A stretch of DNA of 64,000 nt from Rhododendron vialii. Taxonomy: Eukaryota; Streptophyta; Magnoliopsida; Ericales; Ericaceae. Location of the stretch: the NCBI RefSeq assembly GCF_030253575.1, contig NC_080557.1, positions 30,559,001 through 30,623,000 on the forward strand, read 5' to 3'. The notes under the pieces were generated by a model. The model ran no database searches and was not told where the DNA came from. It saw nothing but the letters and a program-made list of their open reading frames with translations. A program made the translations under genes and the position numbers. Below are positions 12,657-23,089 of this stretch, in pieces; the first letter of the stretch is position 1; the number at the start of each line of letters is the position of its first letter.

Positions 12657-14235
12657 AAGATACCTCCCATGACACGCCCCGTTCCAGAATAGCACCTCAT
12701 CGGCCTATCCCGATACGACACGCGACAACAGCCCAACAACAACCAGCTACTAGCAATTCCACGAATAACTAAATATTGAAGTTCAACAGCCACATTTTTA
12801 TTTACATCTCAAAATACTTGTCATTTACAAACTACAGCGGAAGTCTGTCAAGAAATAAACTTTACATAGCCAACTATTATCCAAAACTAAACTAAGCAAA
12901 AAAATCATCTACGGGCCAAGAGACAAAGACTCCCATAGGCCTCAACCACGCACTTCTCGAGCGAGTCACAAAATGCAAAACGAGACCCGTAGTGGACATC
13001 GACCTATACCTGCAAAACTGGAACCCCAAGCGAGTTCCAGGAGTGTAAATGAGACATGGATGTTGTTCAATATAGACGATAAATCCAAGTTCATCATTAA
13101 TTAAGCATTAAGCAAATAATCAACACAAAGTCTTTAATCCGACACAAAGTCACTAGCTCGACACAAAGTCATAATTTTGGCATAAAGCCATTGAATCGAC
13201 ACGAAGTCAGTGACACGACACAAAGTCCGGCTGTTGGCCATTGTTGCCCATTGACACGAAGTCACAATCCAATATCACAAATTTAATCCAATCGAAGAAC
13301 ATCTATGAATCGAACACTCACCTCGGTCTCCAACAAAAAGAAAACCAACACAATCACTCCCTATGTGGAGCTGCGGTACCCGTTGTCGCCTCCGAACCTA
13401 ACAAATATTCCGCATCAATTCCGAAAGCAAAGAAGTAAATAATCGTACCAAATACTACTACAAGCTTCAACACCCCTTTTCAACTAACTCTCAATAGTTC
13501 CAGCAAGCGTTTTAACACTTTAGATCACATTACTAGCGAGTATGATCAGTTTAAATCATCTATTCACCAAGTTGTAGCACGTACAATAAACTTTTAGCAT
13601 GCTCTACTCATATTTTTGCACTTACACATACATTTTCAGCATTCTAAAACCATTTACTGCATCTAAACAGCAGATTCAGCACCCAACACTCATTTACAGC
13701 ATTTGTAAAGGTAGTTTCAGCATCTAACACACTATTTCTACACCCTAATCTACCAGTTACAACATTTATGCACAGTTTCAGCAATTCTCTACCCAGTTTT
13801 CAGCGATCAATTCACAGATGCAGCATCTAAAGTTCATATTTCCTGCACCTAGTTTCAGTTTCAGCACCTACAATCCAATTTCAGCATTTTAAAACCAGTT
13901 TTCCGCCTAATTCCTGCATTTGGCGATGAATTTCAGCAACTAGAGAGGCAATTCCAGCAAATAAAGAATACATTTTCCAGTGTCAAATACAAATTTCAGC
14001 ATTCAAGAACACAGGTTCGACATTTTTGGCAACCTAGTTACCAAAATCAACTCTTAGCACTGAATTCTTTTGGTTTCCATCACAAATCTCAGTTCCAAAA
14101 GAAGAAGATAAAGTATAGCCCTATTTAGGATACTTAAACCCTATTAATTCTATAAGTAAGAGTTGCTTACCAAGTTAGGATTTTCAATTTTCCCAGCCTT
14201 CTCTCTCCCCCTTGCTGACTCTCTCTCTCCCATCA

Positions 14236-14275
<40 letters not shown>

Positions 14276-14960
14276 GTAACGTAGAACAAGAGTTCTCTTG
14301 ATTTGGGTTTCTTTCTTCTTCTTTTTTTAACTTCTATAGCTATGTATAACATATACACACATGCACTTCAGGTGAAGCCCACGTGCACACACAGCACATC
14401 TTTTTCTTTTTCTTTTTTCTTTTTACAACTAAGACCCTATAGTTCTAAGAAATCACATTTAAGGTCCACATAAAAAATAAAACTCACTTTCCATTCTTTT
14501 TTTCTTACTTGTTTTTTTTTTAAAGTGTTATAAGGATAACTGACTCGCACACATGCAATTAAAATATTTGTGCAGCCCATAAGTTATAAAATGAACTCTT
14601 AAGCACCTTAAGATAATAGGATGTTACATCCCATGGCTTCTGTAGTTCTATGACGTATATCTGAATCTCTCCTCCAAATACATATATAAGAACGAATACA
14701 TACATATAGAAGAAGAAGAAGAAGAATAAGAAAAAGAAGAAGGACTAATCCATACCCATGGGGGGAAAAGTTGGCAAGACTCAAGAGCCATGGCTATAGC
14801 ATTACACAAAACAAAACTACAACCAGCAAATAATGTCTTACCCCTCAAGCTGTTGTATCTGATAGGTAGTGTGGTGGTGATAGTGCTTCCCTTTCCGACT
14901 ATTCGAGGCCTTTTGTTCATCACCTGAGCCACTACTGTTACCTCCATAACTAAAGTCCAT
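12212..14960 (-). pseudogene. Captured 5' fragment of an HD-Zip class IV homeobox gene
   Basis: Two exons lie antisense in intron 4 of the TNPA-like gene. Exon 1 (14960-14842) starts with ATG (MDFSYGG), has a Ser/Gly-rich leader, a basic RKGKHYHHHT arm and the first homeodomain helix (YQIQQLEG), and ends in the donor GG/GTAAGAC. Exon 2 (12329-12212) follows an AG acceptor in phase, reads [12 protein letters not shown], and reaches the recognition helix [15 protein letters not shown] before a [10 protein letters not shown] and the invariant WFQN mark the class IV family (GL2/PDF2/HDG). The coding part has no stop or frameshift, but it ends before the zipper-loop-zipper and START domains. The N-terminal arm differs from the usual RKKRYHRHT, so purifying selection may have ceased. 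In the host such genes control epidermal cell fate; here the fragment is transposon cargo. The exons are separated by a 2.5-kb intron holding a solo LTR. Confidence 0.88.
12670..14628 (-). mobile_element. Solo LTR in the captured HD-Zip intron
   Basis: The element starts TGACACGCCCCG and ends TGTTACA, flanked by the exact 5-bp duplication TCCCA (12665-12669 and 14629-14633). No internal coding region or second LTR is present, so it is a solo LTR of 1,959 bp. It contains six short GACACAAAGTC-type units (13141-13263), many TTTCAGCA-type repeats (about 13640-14010) and a (CT)n tract. The orientation is inferred from the TGTAACATCC start read on the minus strand. Ends and size resemble the other two large solo LTRs in this window. 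Confidence 0.85.
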
Positions 14961-16419
14961 TACTTTTATTCACCTAGAGAAGAAGGGTTGTTTCTCCCTT
15001 CTATAGACGCTCAAGTATCACACAACACATGAAACAAAAATGTATTTAACCTGGATTAGGATTTGATTCCCCTACTTCTTTCTCATATTTTGTTTTATTT
15101 TTGTTGCATTTGGTTCACATTTCACACTATCAGAAGTAAGAACCTAAAGAAACTTGCCGCTGTACAAATGAAGTCTTGTACACACGATTTTTTTACATAG
15201 CACAAACTTGCCGCTGTTAACCTAGAGCAGTTCTTAGTTTACAAATAAAGTATTAATTTTGTAACTTAGGATCAAGTCATTACTAAAATTGTCAAATATT
15301 GCAGGATAAGTTTGACTTGCAAGGAGATCCAATCGATGTTGAAAAGGCAGTGGCAACACAATATGGACGGAGGTTGAGCAATCACAACTTCATTTTGCAC
15401 AAAAAGTACAAGAAACTTAAAGAAACAAAGGGGGAAGAGTATGCTAGAAACAACCCACCAGCTGGTGTCAATCCAGAGCAGTGGACGAGCTTAGTCACTA
15501 AGAAGTGGATTGTTCCAAAATGGCTGGTAATCTCGTTCACCAGAGAACTAGTCATGGTTCTTGTTATAGCATCCTAATCTTGGATTTTATTGAAAAACCA
15601 CATCCTAAACTTGAAAGCCTTATAGTTTTCTCTGTTGGTTTGTGGTCTTGTAGGAGCGATCAGAAAAAAACACCTCAAACAGGTTTTATTCTCTTCCCTT
15701 TTCTAATGCTACTTTTCCTGCTGCCTTTTTGCCTTCATTTCTGCCCTTGTGCCCATGGCACTTACTAAGTAACATCACCAATAACATTATGGCTGTTTAT
15801 GGATTACAACTGTAGGATTAGGCCTTCATCATGGCTTTCATCCATGTATGCTCACAGCTATAGGATTATCAGCTTTTTGGTCTCTAATATTGACTGCCAA
15901 GCTGTTATATTGTGAACTGTTGCTGCTTCTTTTGAAGAAAAACCTGCCATTTGGTCTCATGGACTGTTATTGCTGTCGAATTAGTAGATTAATCAGTCTT
16001 TAGACATTCAATATGGCTTTGCTACTCTGCTGATCTACTTGGGGGAATTTCAGTCATGTTTCCTCTCTAATTCAACTCCAAACTGAGGATAGGTTTATTG
16101 ATTCAAGTCCAAACAAAGTACTTATCAAAAAAACATAATGCTAGGGATTTGAACTGCATTCATAATGCTAGAAAACAATTCAGTCATTCATATAGAACAA
16201 CATTACAGATGGCTACAAGGCATTTGGACTAGATGTGCCATTTTCAGTACATAGGTGCTTCTCATGGCAATGCTAGGAATTGCCATTTCGAACCACATTA
16301 CAATACTTATAAAACATGGGTATAGAAATGACAAGCAAAGACAATACAATTAGCTGCTGGTGCCATTCTTTTCGACAAGATAATGTTGAGAGATTCACCA
16401 ACTCCTCACTTCACTTGAT

Positions 16420-16885
16420 TGCTTCTTGGTTCTGTGTGGACAATTGTTACATCTCTCCACTTAGCTTTTGTACAAGGTTCATCAAGGTTCAAAATGGCTG
16501 GTAATCTCTTCAATTCTGCATTTTCCTCTTCAAATTTTTGCATTTTTTCCTTCAATTCTGCAATGCTACTGTTGTTCCTGTATTGCTGTTTGCTGGCTTC
16601 TATTTAGTACTTAGAAGTCTGCTATTGCTGTTTGTTGGCTGCTATGTAGCCCTCAGGAGTAATCAATATGTTGCTATTCAAGAAATGGGGTTCAGCTTCT
16701 GAGAGGATTAGACATGTTGCTATTCTAGATTCTTCATCATCATAGCTAGCTCCATTAGAACTCATGCAATCTTCATATACTTGGCTTTTAATTGTTTTCC
16801 TGATTATACTTGGGTTCAATTCCACTGCTAGTTCAATACCTACCAACTGACAATTAAGTCTGAAATTTGCTTTGGGTTCAATCAC
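16420..16885 (-). other. Possible second captured coding fragment (unknown)
   Basis: Inside intron 6 of the TNPA-like gene the minus strand is open for 88 codons (16885-16622) and, after stops, gives a short coiled-coil-like stretch (IAELKEKMQKFEEENAELK) around 16590-16480. The product is not recognised. The heptad pattern and antisense placement are like the HD-Zip capture, but no start, splice sites or known domain support it firmly. Confidence 0.25.
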
Positions 16886-17796
16886 AACTGGGCTATTTTA
16901 TATTTTATCGATATCTTCTGGGCATTTATATTTTATATTCCGATAACAACTGGGCTAGTTTAATAGATTCTTCTCTTCGTAACTCCTTTTCTATTTTATC
17001 GATATGTTTCTTTTGCCAATATAAAAAATAAAAAACAGGTCTTGGTCTAAGACAAAACATAGATGTGGATCAAAGTCACTCCCAGTTAGGGTTGCCACTG
17101 TGGTGAGTTTTCCATTACATTGGCCTTCACTTTTTTTACAATATGAATATGCTTTATTAACTCATTTGATGAGAACTTAATATATCAGATGCACGATAAT
17201 GGAGGTGTTGTGCCCGCGGTAACAGAGATGTACAAGGATACCCACTTCAATAAGGACACGCAAAAATGGATCTCTTCAGAATCTGAAGTTCTCTATGTAC
17301 GTGTATCAAGTACTTTTGTGGTGTATTATTGTCTTCTAAATTATTAGAACTTGTCTCTACTAAATTGTCAGAACTTAAATTTGGCATTTACTATAAAATG
17401 ACAGGATAAGATGATACAAATAGAGATTGAACATAATGCGTAGGAAGGTGCAATCCTGATTACGCAAGAGGAGCTCTCCGTTAAAGTACTCAAGGCAAAG
17501 TCAGGCTATGTGAAGGGACTTGGCATTAGGCCTTCCTCCTCTATTAGGACTGTGAACAAGGAGTATGTAACACACCTCGAGGGAAAGGTGCAAGAGCAAG
17601 CTGAAAAAATTCAGGAGCAAGCGGAAGGAATTGAAGCAGCAAACAATAAGATAGAGGAACAGGGGAAGACTTTGGCTAGTGTTATGGCGTTTCTTAAACA
17701 ACAAGGATTCACCGGTTAACAACTTGCTGGTTAGTACATCATGCTTTCCCTATTTATATATATATTTTTTGGGTAAGTTAAGTTTTATAGCCAAAA

Positions 17797-17984
17797 CCAC
17801 TTACAAAGGCACAGGGGCACTATATATTTATGAGACACCATGACAATCCCCCATTTATGAAGCCTATCTAGAGTGGATAACCTGCTTAAACCACTTACAA
17901 AGGCACAGGGGCACTACATATTTGTGAGACTCCATGACAATCCCCCATTTATGAAGCCTATCTAGAGTGGATAACCTGCCTAAT
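17797..17984 (+). repeat. 94-bp tandem duplication
   Basis: Two copies (17797-17890 and 17891-17984) of a 94-base unit beginning CCACTTACAAAGGCACAGGG differ at only a few positions. The unit includes the end of a LINE-like coding fragment read on the minus strand. Confidence 0.9.
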
Positions 17985-18130
17985 ACAACCAACCATTGAA
18001 TGATAGACCATTTAGGCACTGCATATTTGAACCATACCACTTTGGCCCATCTAACTTGAGGAGCCTGTCTCCTAATAGAAGACCAAGCAGATTTGATAGA
18101 CAACTACCTTGTAGCAGTCAGGTTCCACCT
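17864..18130 (-). pseudogene. LINE (L1-type) zf-RVT domain fragment
   Basis: The minus frame gives SAWSSIR, then QVRWAKVVWFKYAVPKWSII, then LGRLSTLDRLHKWGIV. This is the pattern of the zf-RVT domain found C-terminal to the reverse transcriptase in plant L1-type LINEs (…W…P+…W…LT.DRL..). Only this domain fragment is present, lying beyond the last exon of the TNPA-like gene and before the CACTA right end, so it was inserted into or carried by the transposon. The zinc-binding cysteines that should follow are lost in the tandem duplication. Confidence 0.7.
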
Positions 18131-18252
18131 TATGCAGTCCACCTTCATCATCTTCATCATCATAGAGTCAACATTTTGCACTTTGCTACTGTTTCCTAAG
18201 TCCATACTAGCATACCACCAAGTTAAAAATGGAATTTTATGAAACACAAGAG

Positions 18253-19130
18253 AAAGAGGATATATCTTCTTAACCAAGCACTTGTTACTGCTGAGGATAT
18301 TGTTATTTATTTATTTATTTAAAGTTTTCGCTGTTCAGTAGTCTTCTATTCGAGGAAAACCAGTTTACGGTATTGTGCCGAGTAGTTTTTGCTTGTTATG
18401 AAGTTGCACAGTATGTAATTAGAACTCTTCTTATAGTTGGATTTATGATTTCCCTTTTGTTCGCTGATCCTTTGTGGTGTTTTGGCTCCACTAAACAAGA
18501 GTTTACAGACTTATCTGATCTCTTCCTTCTGAAGGAAAATGTTCGTCTTCTTTCATCCATTCTTCTTCTTTGATAGTTTCTTTGTACTTGCTTCCTAATG
18601 CAGTTTTTGTCTCTCTGAATGGGTTGTAAATTTTTTATTGTATTGGAAGGTAATGGACCTTAATGAAGCAATTCTCACTTAATAGATATAAGACTAACCT
18701 TCAAATTTGGAGCATTTGGGGTATTTCAGACATAATACAGTCTAGATACATTGGAATTTTGGTGGTATTTCAGACATAAAGAAGTATAACGATAACAGAA
18801 GCTATGAACATAGAATTTGGTATTGTTTTTCTTTCTAATAGTGGTGGTAAAAAGTCAACACAAACACTTACCATGCCATACTATCACTGCAGGAAAACTT
18901 GTTAAAGTCTAATTATGGGAGAGATTGACTATCACCACAGTGCATTCCAGGTAGGAAAAAGCTAAACAGGAAACATGTGGTAGTGATAACCACTACTCCG
19001 TACCAATGTAACTTGTTAGAATCCACCAATGCCAAATAGTGATAGTGAAGTAGGATTAATTATCTAAAAGGGATACCTAGGTTTTGATGATGCAGTAACA
19101 AGTGCTTGGTTAAGAAGATATATCCTCTTT
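18253..19130. repeat. 39-bp perfect inverted repeat pair
   Basis: The 39 bases at 18253-18291 are the exact reverse complement of 19092-19130 (core AACCAAGCACTTGTTACTGC). The 800 bases between show no coding region. The arms could be the ends of a small nested element or the result of an inverted duplication; no clear target-site duplication was seen outside them. Confidence 0.8.
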
Positions 19131-19707
19131 GGTAGATAATGGAGCAGAAAGCTATACAGTCATTTATTCAAGTGCACATTCCTACTTTGTGTGATGTTTG
19201 GTCTACGTTCCTTTATTTCTATTCCTGGTTTTATATTGTTGGGGGGGCTGCTGCTCTGTTTGTTGTCTTTTGGCTGTTGTATCTAGTGGTGTGATTGTGG
19301 TTTTTGGCTGCTCATGTTTGTTGTTGCTGCTCTTAATTTTCTGGATTGCTTGGCTGATGGTTTTTGGCTGTTTTTTGCGTTCCAACTCACTTGACACCCA
19401 CACAACACACACTAGTAATGAAATCCACACCTTTAGAGGACACAACACACACACAATTCACACCAACACACACCTTTAGTGGACACAACACACCCAACAC
19501 ATAACCAAAATACTTTGTGTGTGCAAATTGAATACGCATAAGGTGTACTATGCAGATTGTTAAGTTTCCACAATGTTTTGTGTTCTATTAACGTCATAAC
19601 CAAAATACTTTATCCTACTTTTTATGTGCATATTGAATACGCATAAGGTTGGTAGCGGGGAAGATGGTATATATACGCTTTTCTATGAAGACTTTTTGTT
19701 TGGACAT
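19131..19707. other. Low-complexity filler inside the CACTA
   Basis: No gene was found. The stretch holds T/G-rich DNA and then an A/C-rich microsatellite-like region (about 19385-19500) with repeated ACACAACACAC units. Confidence 0.5.
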
Positions 19708-19863
19708 ATGAAGACTCCTTTTGGGGATGAAGGTCCGAGTCTTCTTTTTTGGATATATGCTTCTATGAAGACTCCTTTTTGGGATGAAGGTCCGAGTCTT
19801 CTTTTCTGGATATATGCTTCTATGAAGACTCCTTTTTTGGGATGAAGTTTCGAGTCTTCTTTT
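19708..19863 (+). repeat. 57-bp tandem repeat, three copies
   Basis: Units start at 19708, 19765 and 19822 with ATGAAGACTCC. Each contains the inverted pair GAAGACTC ... GAGTCTTC, so each could fold into a hairpin with an 8-bp stem. The copies are nearly identical, which points to a recent expansion. Confidence 0.88.
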
Positions 19864-20139
19864 TTCATTTTAATGATGCTACCGAACTATGATGAACATA
19901 TATGGTATGGTCTATCTTTCATGTTTTTGTCATGGGAATATTGATGCCTTAGATCCTATGGTTGAATGGACATTAATTTGGTGTAGAATACATAGTTCTT
20001 GTGGTTAATGGATGTATAGTTTGGCACATGATTATAATGGTTTATGAAGATGTATTGGCTATTATGGTGTAACTTATAGTTCATTTGTTTGGTTGAGTAT
20101 TGAATTCCAAAATGAATAGGATGATATTGTCTTATAAGA

Positions 20140-20673
20140 AGAGTGTTAGTGACAATTTATTTTGTCACTTTTACTTTTTATACACATATTTAAGGTGACA
20201 ATTTTTTTTATCACCAAAAATGTTTCTCTATCAACTTTTCAATGACTATATCTTTCGTCACTAATTGGCTTAAATTGAAAATTTTAGGTGACAAAATATT
20301 TGTCACAATTATTATTTTTAATTAATTTGTTCGGTGACAAAACTTTTTTTGTCACCTATGTATTTACATTGTTCAATCACCTGCCAAAATTAGTGACGAA
20401 ATTGAAAATGGGTGACAAATAACTATTAGAATGGTGACGAAATATTTCGTCATCAAAAAGAATAATGGGTGACAAAAAAGTATTGTCAACAAGTGATTTT
20501 TTGTGACGAAATTTTTCGTAGTCGAAAGACACCATAGGTGACGAAAAACAAATTTCGTCACGAGGTAAGAATCCTCGACAACCTTTAGTCGACAAATTTT
20601 TTTTCGTCACGAATACTATTTGTGACAAAAAATATGCAATTTGTGACAATTTTCATTTGTCACCTAATGCAAA
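20140..20673 (+). repeat. CACTA right subterminal repeat array
   Basis: Many copies of GTGACAAA, GTGACGAAA and TTTCGTCAC-like motifs occur in both orientations, mirroring the left subterminal array. Confidence 0.87.
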
Positions 20674-20686
20674 TTTTCTTGTGGTG
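20674..20686 (-). repeat. CACTA right terminal inverted repeat
   Basis: TTTTCTTGTGGTG is the inverted partner of the left end and is followed directly by the TSD TGT. The terminal motif reads CACCA rather than CACTA. Confidence 0.9.
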
Positions 20687-21219
20687 TGTCTTTAAAATCA
20701 TCGTGCGGGATATACGGTGCACCGAGCATTATTCTGAGTATTGTTGATAGCCTGATAGCAAGAAGGAGACACCGCACGGCATATCATAAAGCTGTGCACA
20801 ACATTATGGTAAGTCGTGAGAGGAATGTTGTGATCTCGATAGTTTGCTGATTAGTTCTTTCATCTTTCACGACATCATTCTCTCATCATTTCTATACAGC
20901 AAGCACCACGTGCACGCCAATGTGATATATCTTCCCATGTCCCTTTCTCCTTTACTTGTTTATTAAAGAGTTTGATTTCCCGAAGGATATTTAAAGTTTT
21001 CCCCTTTTGAAAATGTTTAGTAGAGACCGGTTTTTACCTGGCGAATGAGGTACTTTTTGACAAAACCTTCCCCATTCGTAACATGGCCCCCTAACCCAAA
21101 GTCTCAACATTTTTGCTATGACCAAAAGCCTTTTTCAAACAAGTTCTCAGTTTCTCGGATCATCCATCTCAAAAATCAAGGTGGCAACTCTCAAGGGCGC
21201 GCCGGTCAAGGAGCCCACA
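20687..21219 (+). repeat. 5' LTR of element B, right part
   Basis: LTR sequence resumes after the CACTA insertion and ends at ...GAGCCCACA (21219), just before the primer-binding site. It carries CACGG motifs at about 20701 and 20777, as the left part does. With the left part the LTR would be about 1.46 kb. Confidence 0.65.
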
Positions 21220-21220
21220 G

Positions 21221-21238
21221 TTGCGACTCTGCTGGGGA
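21221..21238 (+). other. Primer-binding site of element B
   Basis: TTGCGACTCTGCTGGGGA lies one base after the LTR end. Sequences of the form TGGCGACTCTGCTGGGGA occupy this place in plant Ty3-gypsy elements of the Tat lineage. The exact tRNA partner was not verified here. Confidence 0.75.
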
Positions 21239-22252
21239 CTTCACGATTATTCAAAACTTTGAAACTTGCTTTTATTTTTTAAAGAATTGAATAATCTAAG
21301 AGGGCCAAACTTGAAAGGCATTTTCAAAAGGGGAATTTTCAATATCTTTTGGAGGATCAAACTCTCGTTATTCTGTACACTTTGCACTGCACAACGTCGC
21401 TAGTATATTTTGGCAATCTTGCCTGGCTTGCCGGTGATAAGCTCTCCCAAGATACCTAGCACCCCCCGACCGTGATGAGTCATCGTACCGCTCGACCGTT
21501 GTCTCGCAATACACTTGACAATGGGAGGTACATCTTGGCTCTAGTCCGGGGAACCCTGCTAAATCAAAACTGGCCTTTGCACTTGTACATAACTACAGAA
21601 CCTTCCCAACTAGGACAGGAACCCGTGGTTAGGGCTTGTGTGATATATCTTGTTTATGTGCATTTCTTTTCTATACATGCATATCATTCATTCATCATTG
21701 CATCCCGCAGGCTAGAGGACAGGATTCCCTTAGGATTTTGTGTCTTCCCCCGGTCAGTCTAGGAGACTATAAATCCATGGAGTTTGTGATACCTCCGGTG
21801 TTTGTCGTGCTCGAATGGCTCCCTTGGTTCTGAACTAGCCTTAAAGGTGTGTGTATCTAGATTTCGATAATCATATTGCTTTGTCTCAGATGGTCTAGGT
21901 AACGAGATTGGCTCTGGTTCCCCAAAAATAGGCAGAATTTAACTTGCTTGACAGTACCTACCCGGATTATCAAAAATCTTCTATACAAACGCCTTTAAGT
22001 GAGAACTAGATCACGGTAGCTCCTAGGCTTAGCTTCTAGGATGCATGAAGATGGTAGAGTAATTTACCATGATTAGTTTTGAGTCACCCCTTTTTGCTTC
22101 ATTGCCAGTTCTGAAACATTGCTCGATCGCAAGAAGAGACTGTTCCCAATTGGTTTTGTCCACTCCAAAGAATAGTTCGCATAGACACCGTGGAAGAAAC
22201 ACAATTATTTGAGGTTGAAGTACAATAGGAAGGGCAACCGTCGACAGAAATA
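21239..22252 (+). other. 5' leader of element B
   Basis: This is about 1 kb of non-coding DNA between the primer-binding site and gag, with no recognisable domain in any frame. Long leaders are usual in this lineage. Confidence 0.5.
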
Positions 22253-23089
22253 GTGCAAGAATCACCAGCAACAATACCACTCAAGGAACCTATATTGATG
22301 GCTAACCAACCAAATGGGGTGAAAGAACTTAGACAAAACATGGCAAATTTGGATGCCCAACTCAAGCAGTCTATCGCCAACGTCGATGCTAAACGCAAGG
22401 CTTTTGTCAATGCAATGCAGAAAAACATGCTCATGAAGACGAAAACTATGCAAGAAATCAGTGATAAGTTGCAGGAAAGGCCTCCTCCACAGCCTGAACA
22501 GCCCAAGGAAGAAACACCGATCACGGATCTTACCCTGGCTACCCTCATTACCAAGATTGGAAAGTTGGAAGAGTCTGTTCGAAAAACTAAGAAGCTTGGA
22601 AAATGGGAGATTGACATGAGCAAACTGTGCCTGTTCCCAAATGCCAAGTTGCCAGAAAAATTTGAAGGCATTGACTTTGCAAAGTTTGATGGAACTAATG
22701 ATCCAAGGGCTCATCTCCAGGGGTATGTTGGTTCCCTCACAATGCGAGGGCTTGAAACAGAAGCTATGGCACAACTATTTCACGAGTCTTTAACTGGCCC
22801 TGCACTGCAATGGTTTCTTACCCTTGAACCATCTAAGAAAAGGACTTGGGAAGATATTGGGACAGTTTTTGTAGCCCGGTATGATTTCAATGTGGACTTA
22901 AAGATGACCACAAGGGAGCTAGAAAGCACTAAGATGAGTGACAAAGAAAGCTTTGCTGATTATGTGAAATGTTGGAGAGCCAAGGCCGCGCAAATGCAAA
23001 ACAAGCCAGATCTGAAGGAACAAATTCGAATCATTACAAAGAACTTGCCAAGCTCCTTTGCTCCATACATGGTCCTTTCTCAAGCCGCC
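22253..23089 (+). pseudogene. gag, N-terminal part (element B)
   Basis: The open frame has a helical, charged N-terminus (from about 22298: MANQPNGVKELRQNMANL) and then the Retrotrans_gag capsid domain: FDGTNDPRAHLQGYVGSLTM, WFLTLEPSKKRTWEDI and YDFNVDLKMTTRELESTK. It is cut at 23089 by element D. Taking out D and one copy of its CCGCC duplication restores the same frame at 26888, so gag was open when D landed. Role: the structural protein of the virus-like particle. Confidence 0.88.

Larger units (their letters stand above)
10106..17719 (+). pseudogene. CACTA second gene, Transposase_24 (TNPA-like)
   Basis: Nine exons can be followed by frame and splice sites: 10106-10150, 10206-10427, 10543-10720, 11871-12109, 15305-15526, 15654-15682, 17039-17102, 17189-17296 and 17405-17719. 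The start is ATG at 10106 (MSRGEK). Exon 4 carries a basic GPTRG segment. Exons 5-7 give the Transposase_24 signature, from the N-terminal DKFD through PEQWTSLV to ERSEKNTSN. The last exon has a heptad-like coiled coil (EGKVQEQAEKIQEQAEGIE) and ends in LKQQGFTG. Proteins of this type accompany the CACTA transposase and are thought to bind the subterminal repeats. One in-frame stop (TAG, 17441) was found. Intron 4 (12110-15304) is swollen by captured HD-Zip DNA and a solo LTR. Confidence 0.8.
3600..20686 (+). mobile_element. CACTA (En/Spm-type) DNA transposon C, complete
   Basis: The element begins CACTACAACAAAA at 3600 and ends TTTTCTTGTGGTG at 20686; the ends are inverted repeats matching at 11 of 13 positions, with a CACTA/CACCA mismatch. 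It is flanked by an exact 3-bp target-site duplication TGT (3597-3599 and 20687-20689). Both subterminal regions are packed with GTGACGAAA/TTTCGTCAC-like motifs, a hallmark of CACTA elements. Inside are a TNPD/TNP2-like transposase pseudogene, a Transposase_24-type gene, a captured HD-Zip IV gene fragment, a solo LTR and tandem repeats. The length of 17,087 bp is large for the class, partly from nested and captured DNA. It sits in the 5' LTR of element B. Confidence 0.95.

Noticed and set aside
15505-16500. Repeated AAAATGGCTGGTAATCTC at 15516 and 16492 as a duplicated exon
   Set aside because: Only about 18 bases match and the flanks differ; probably a small local duplication of a splice-donor region, too short to interpret.
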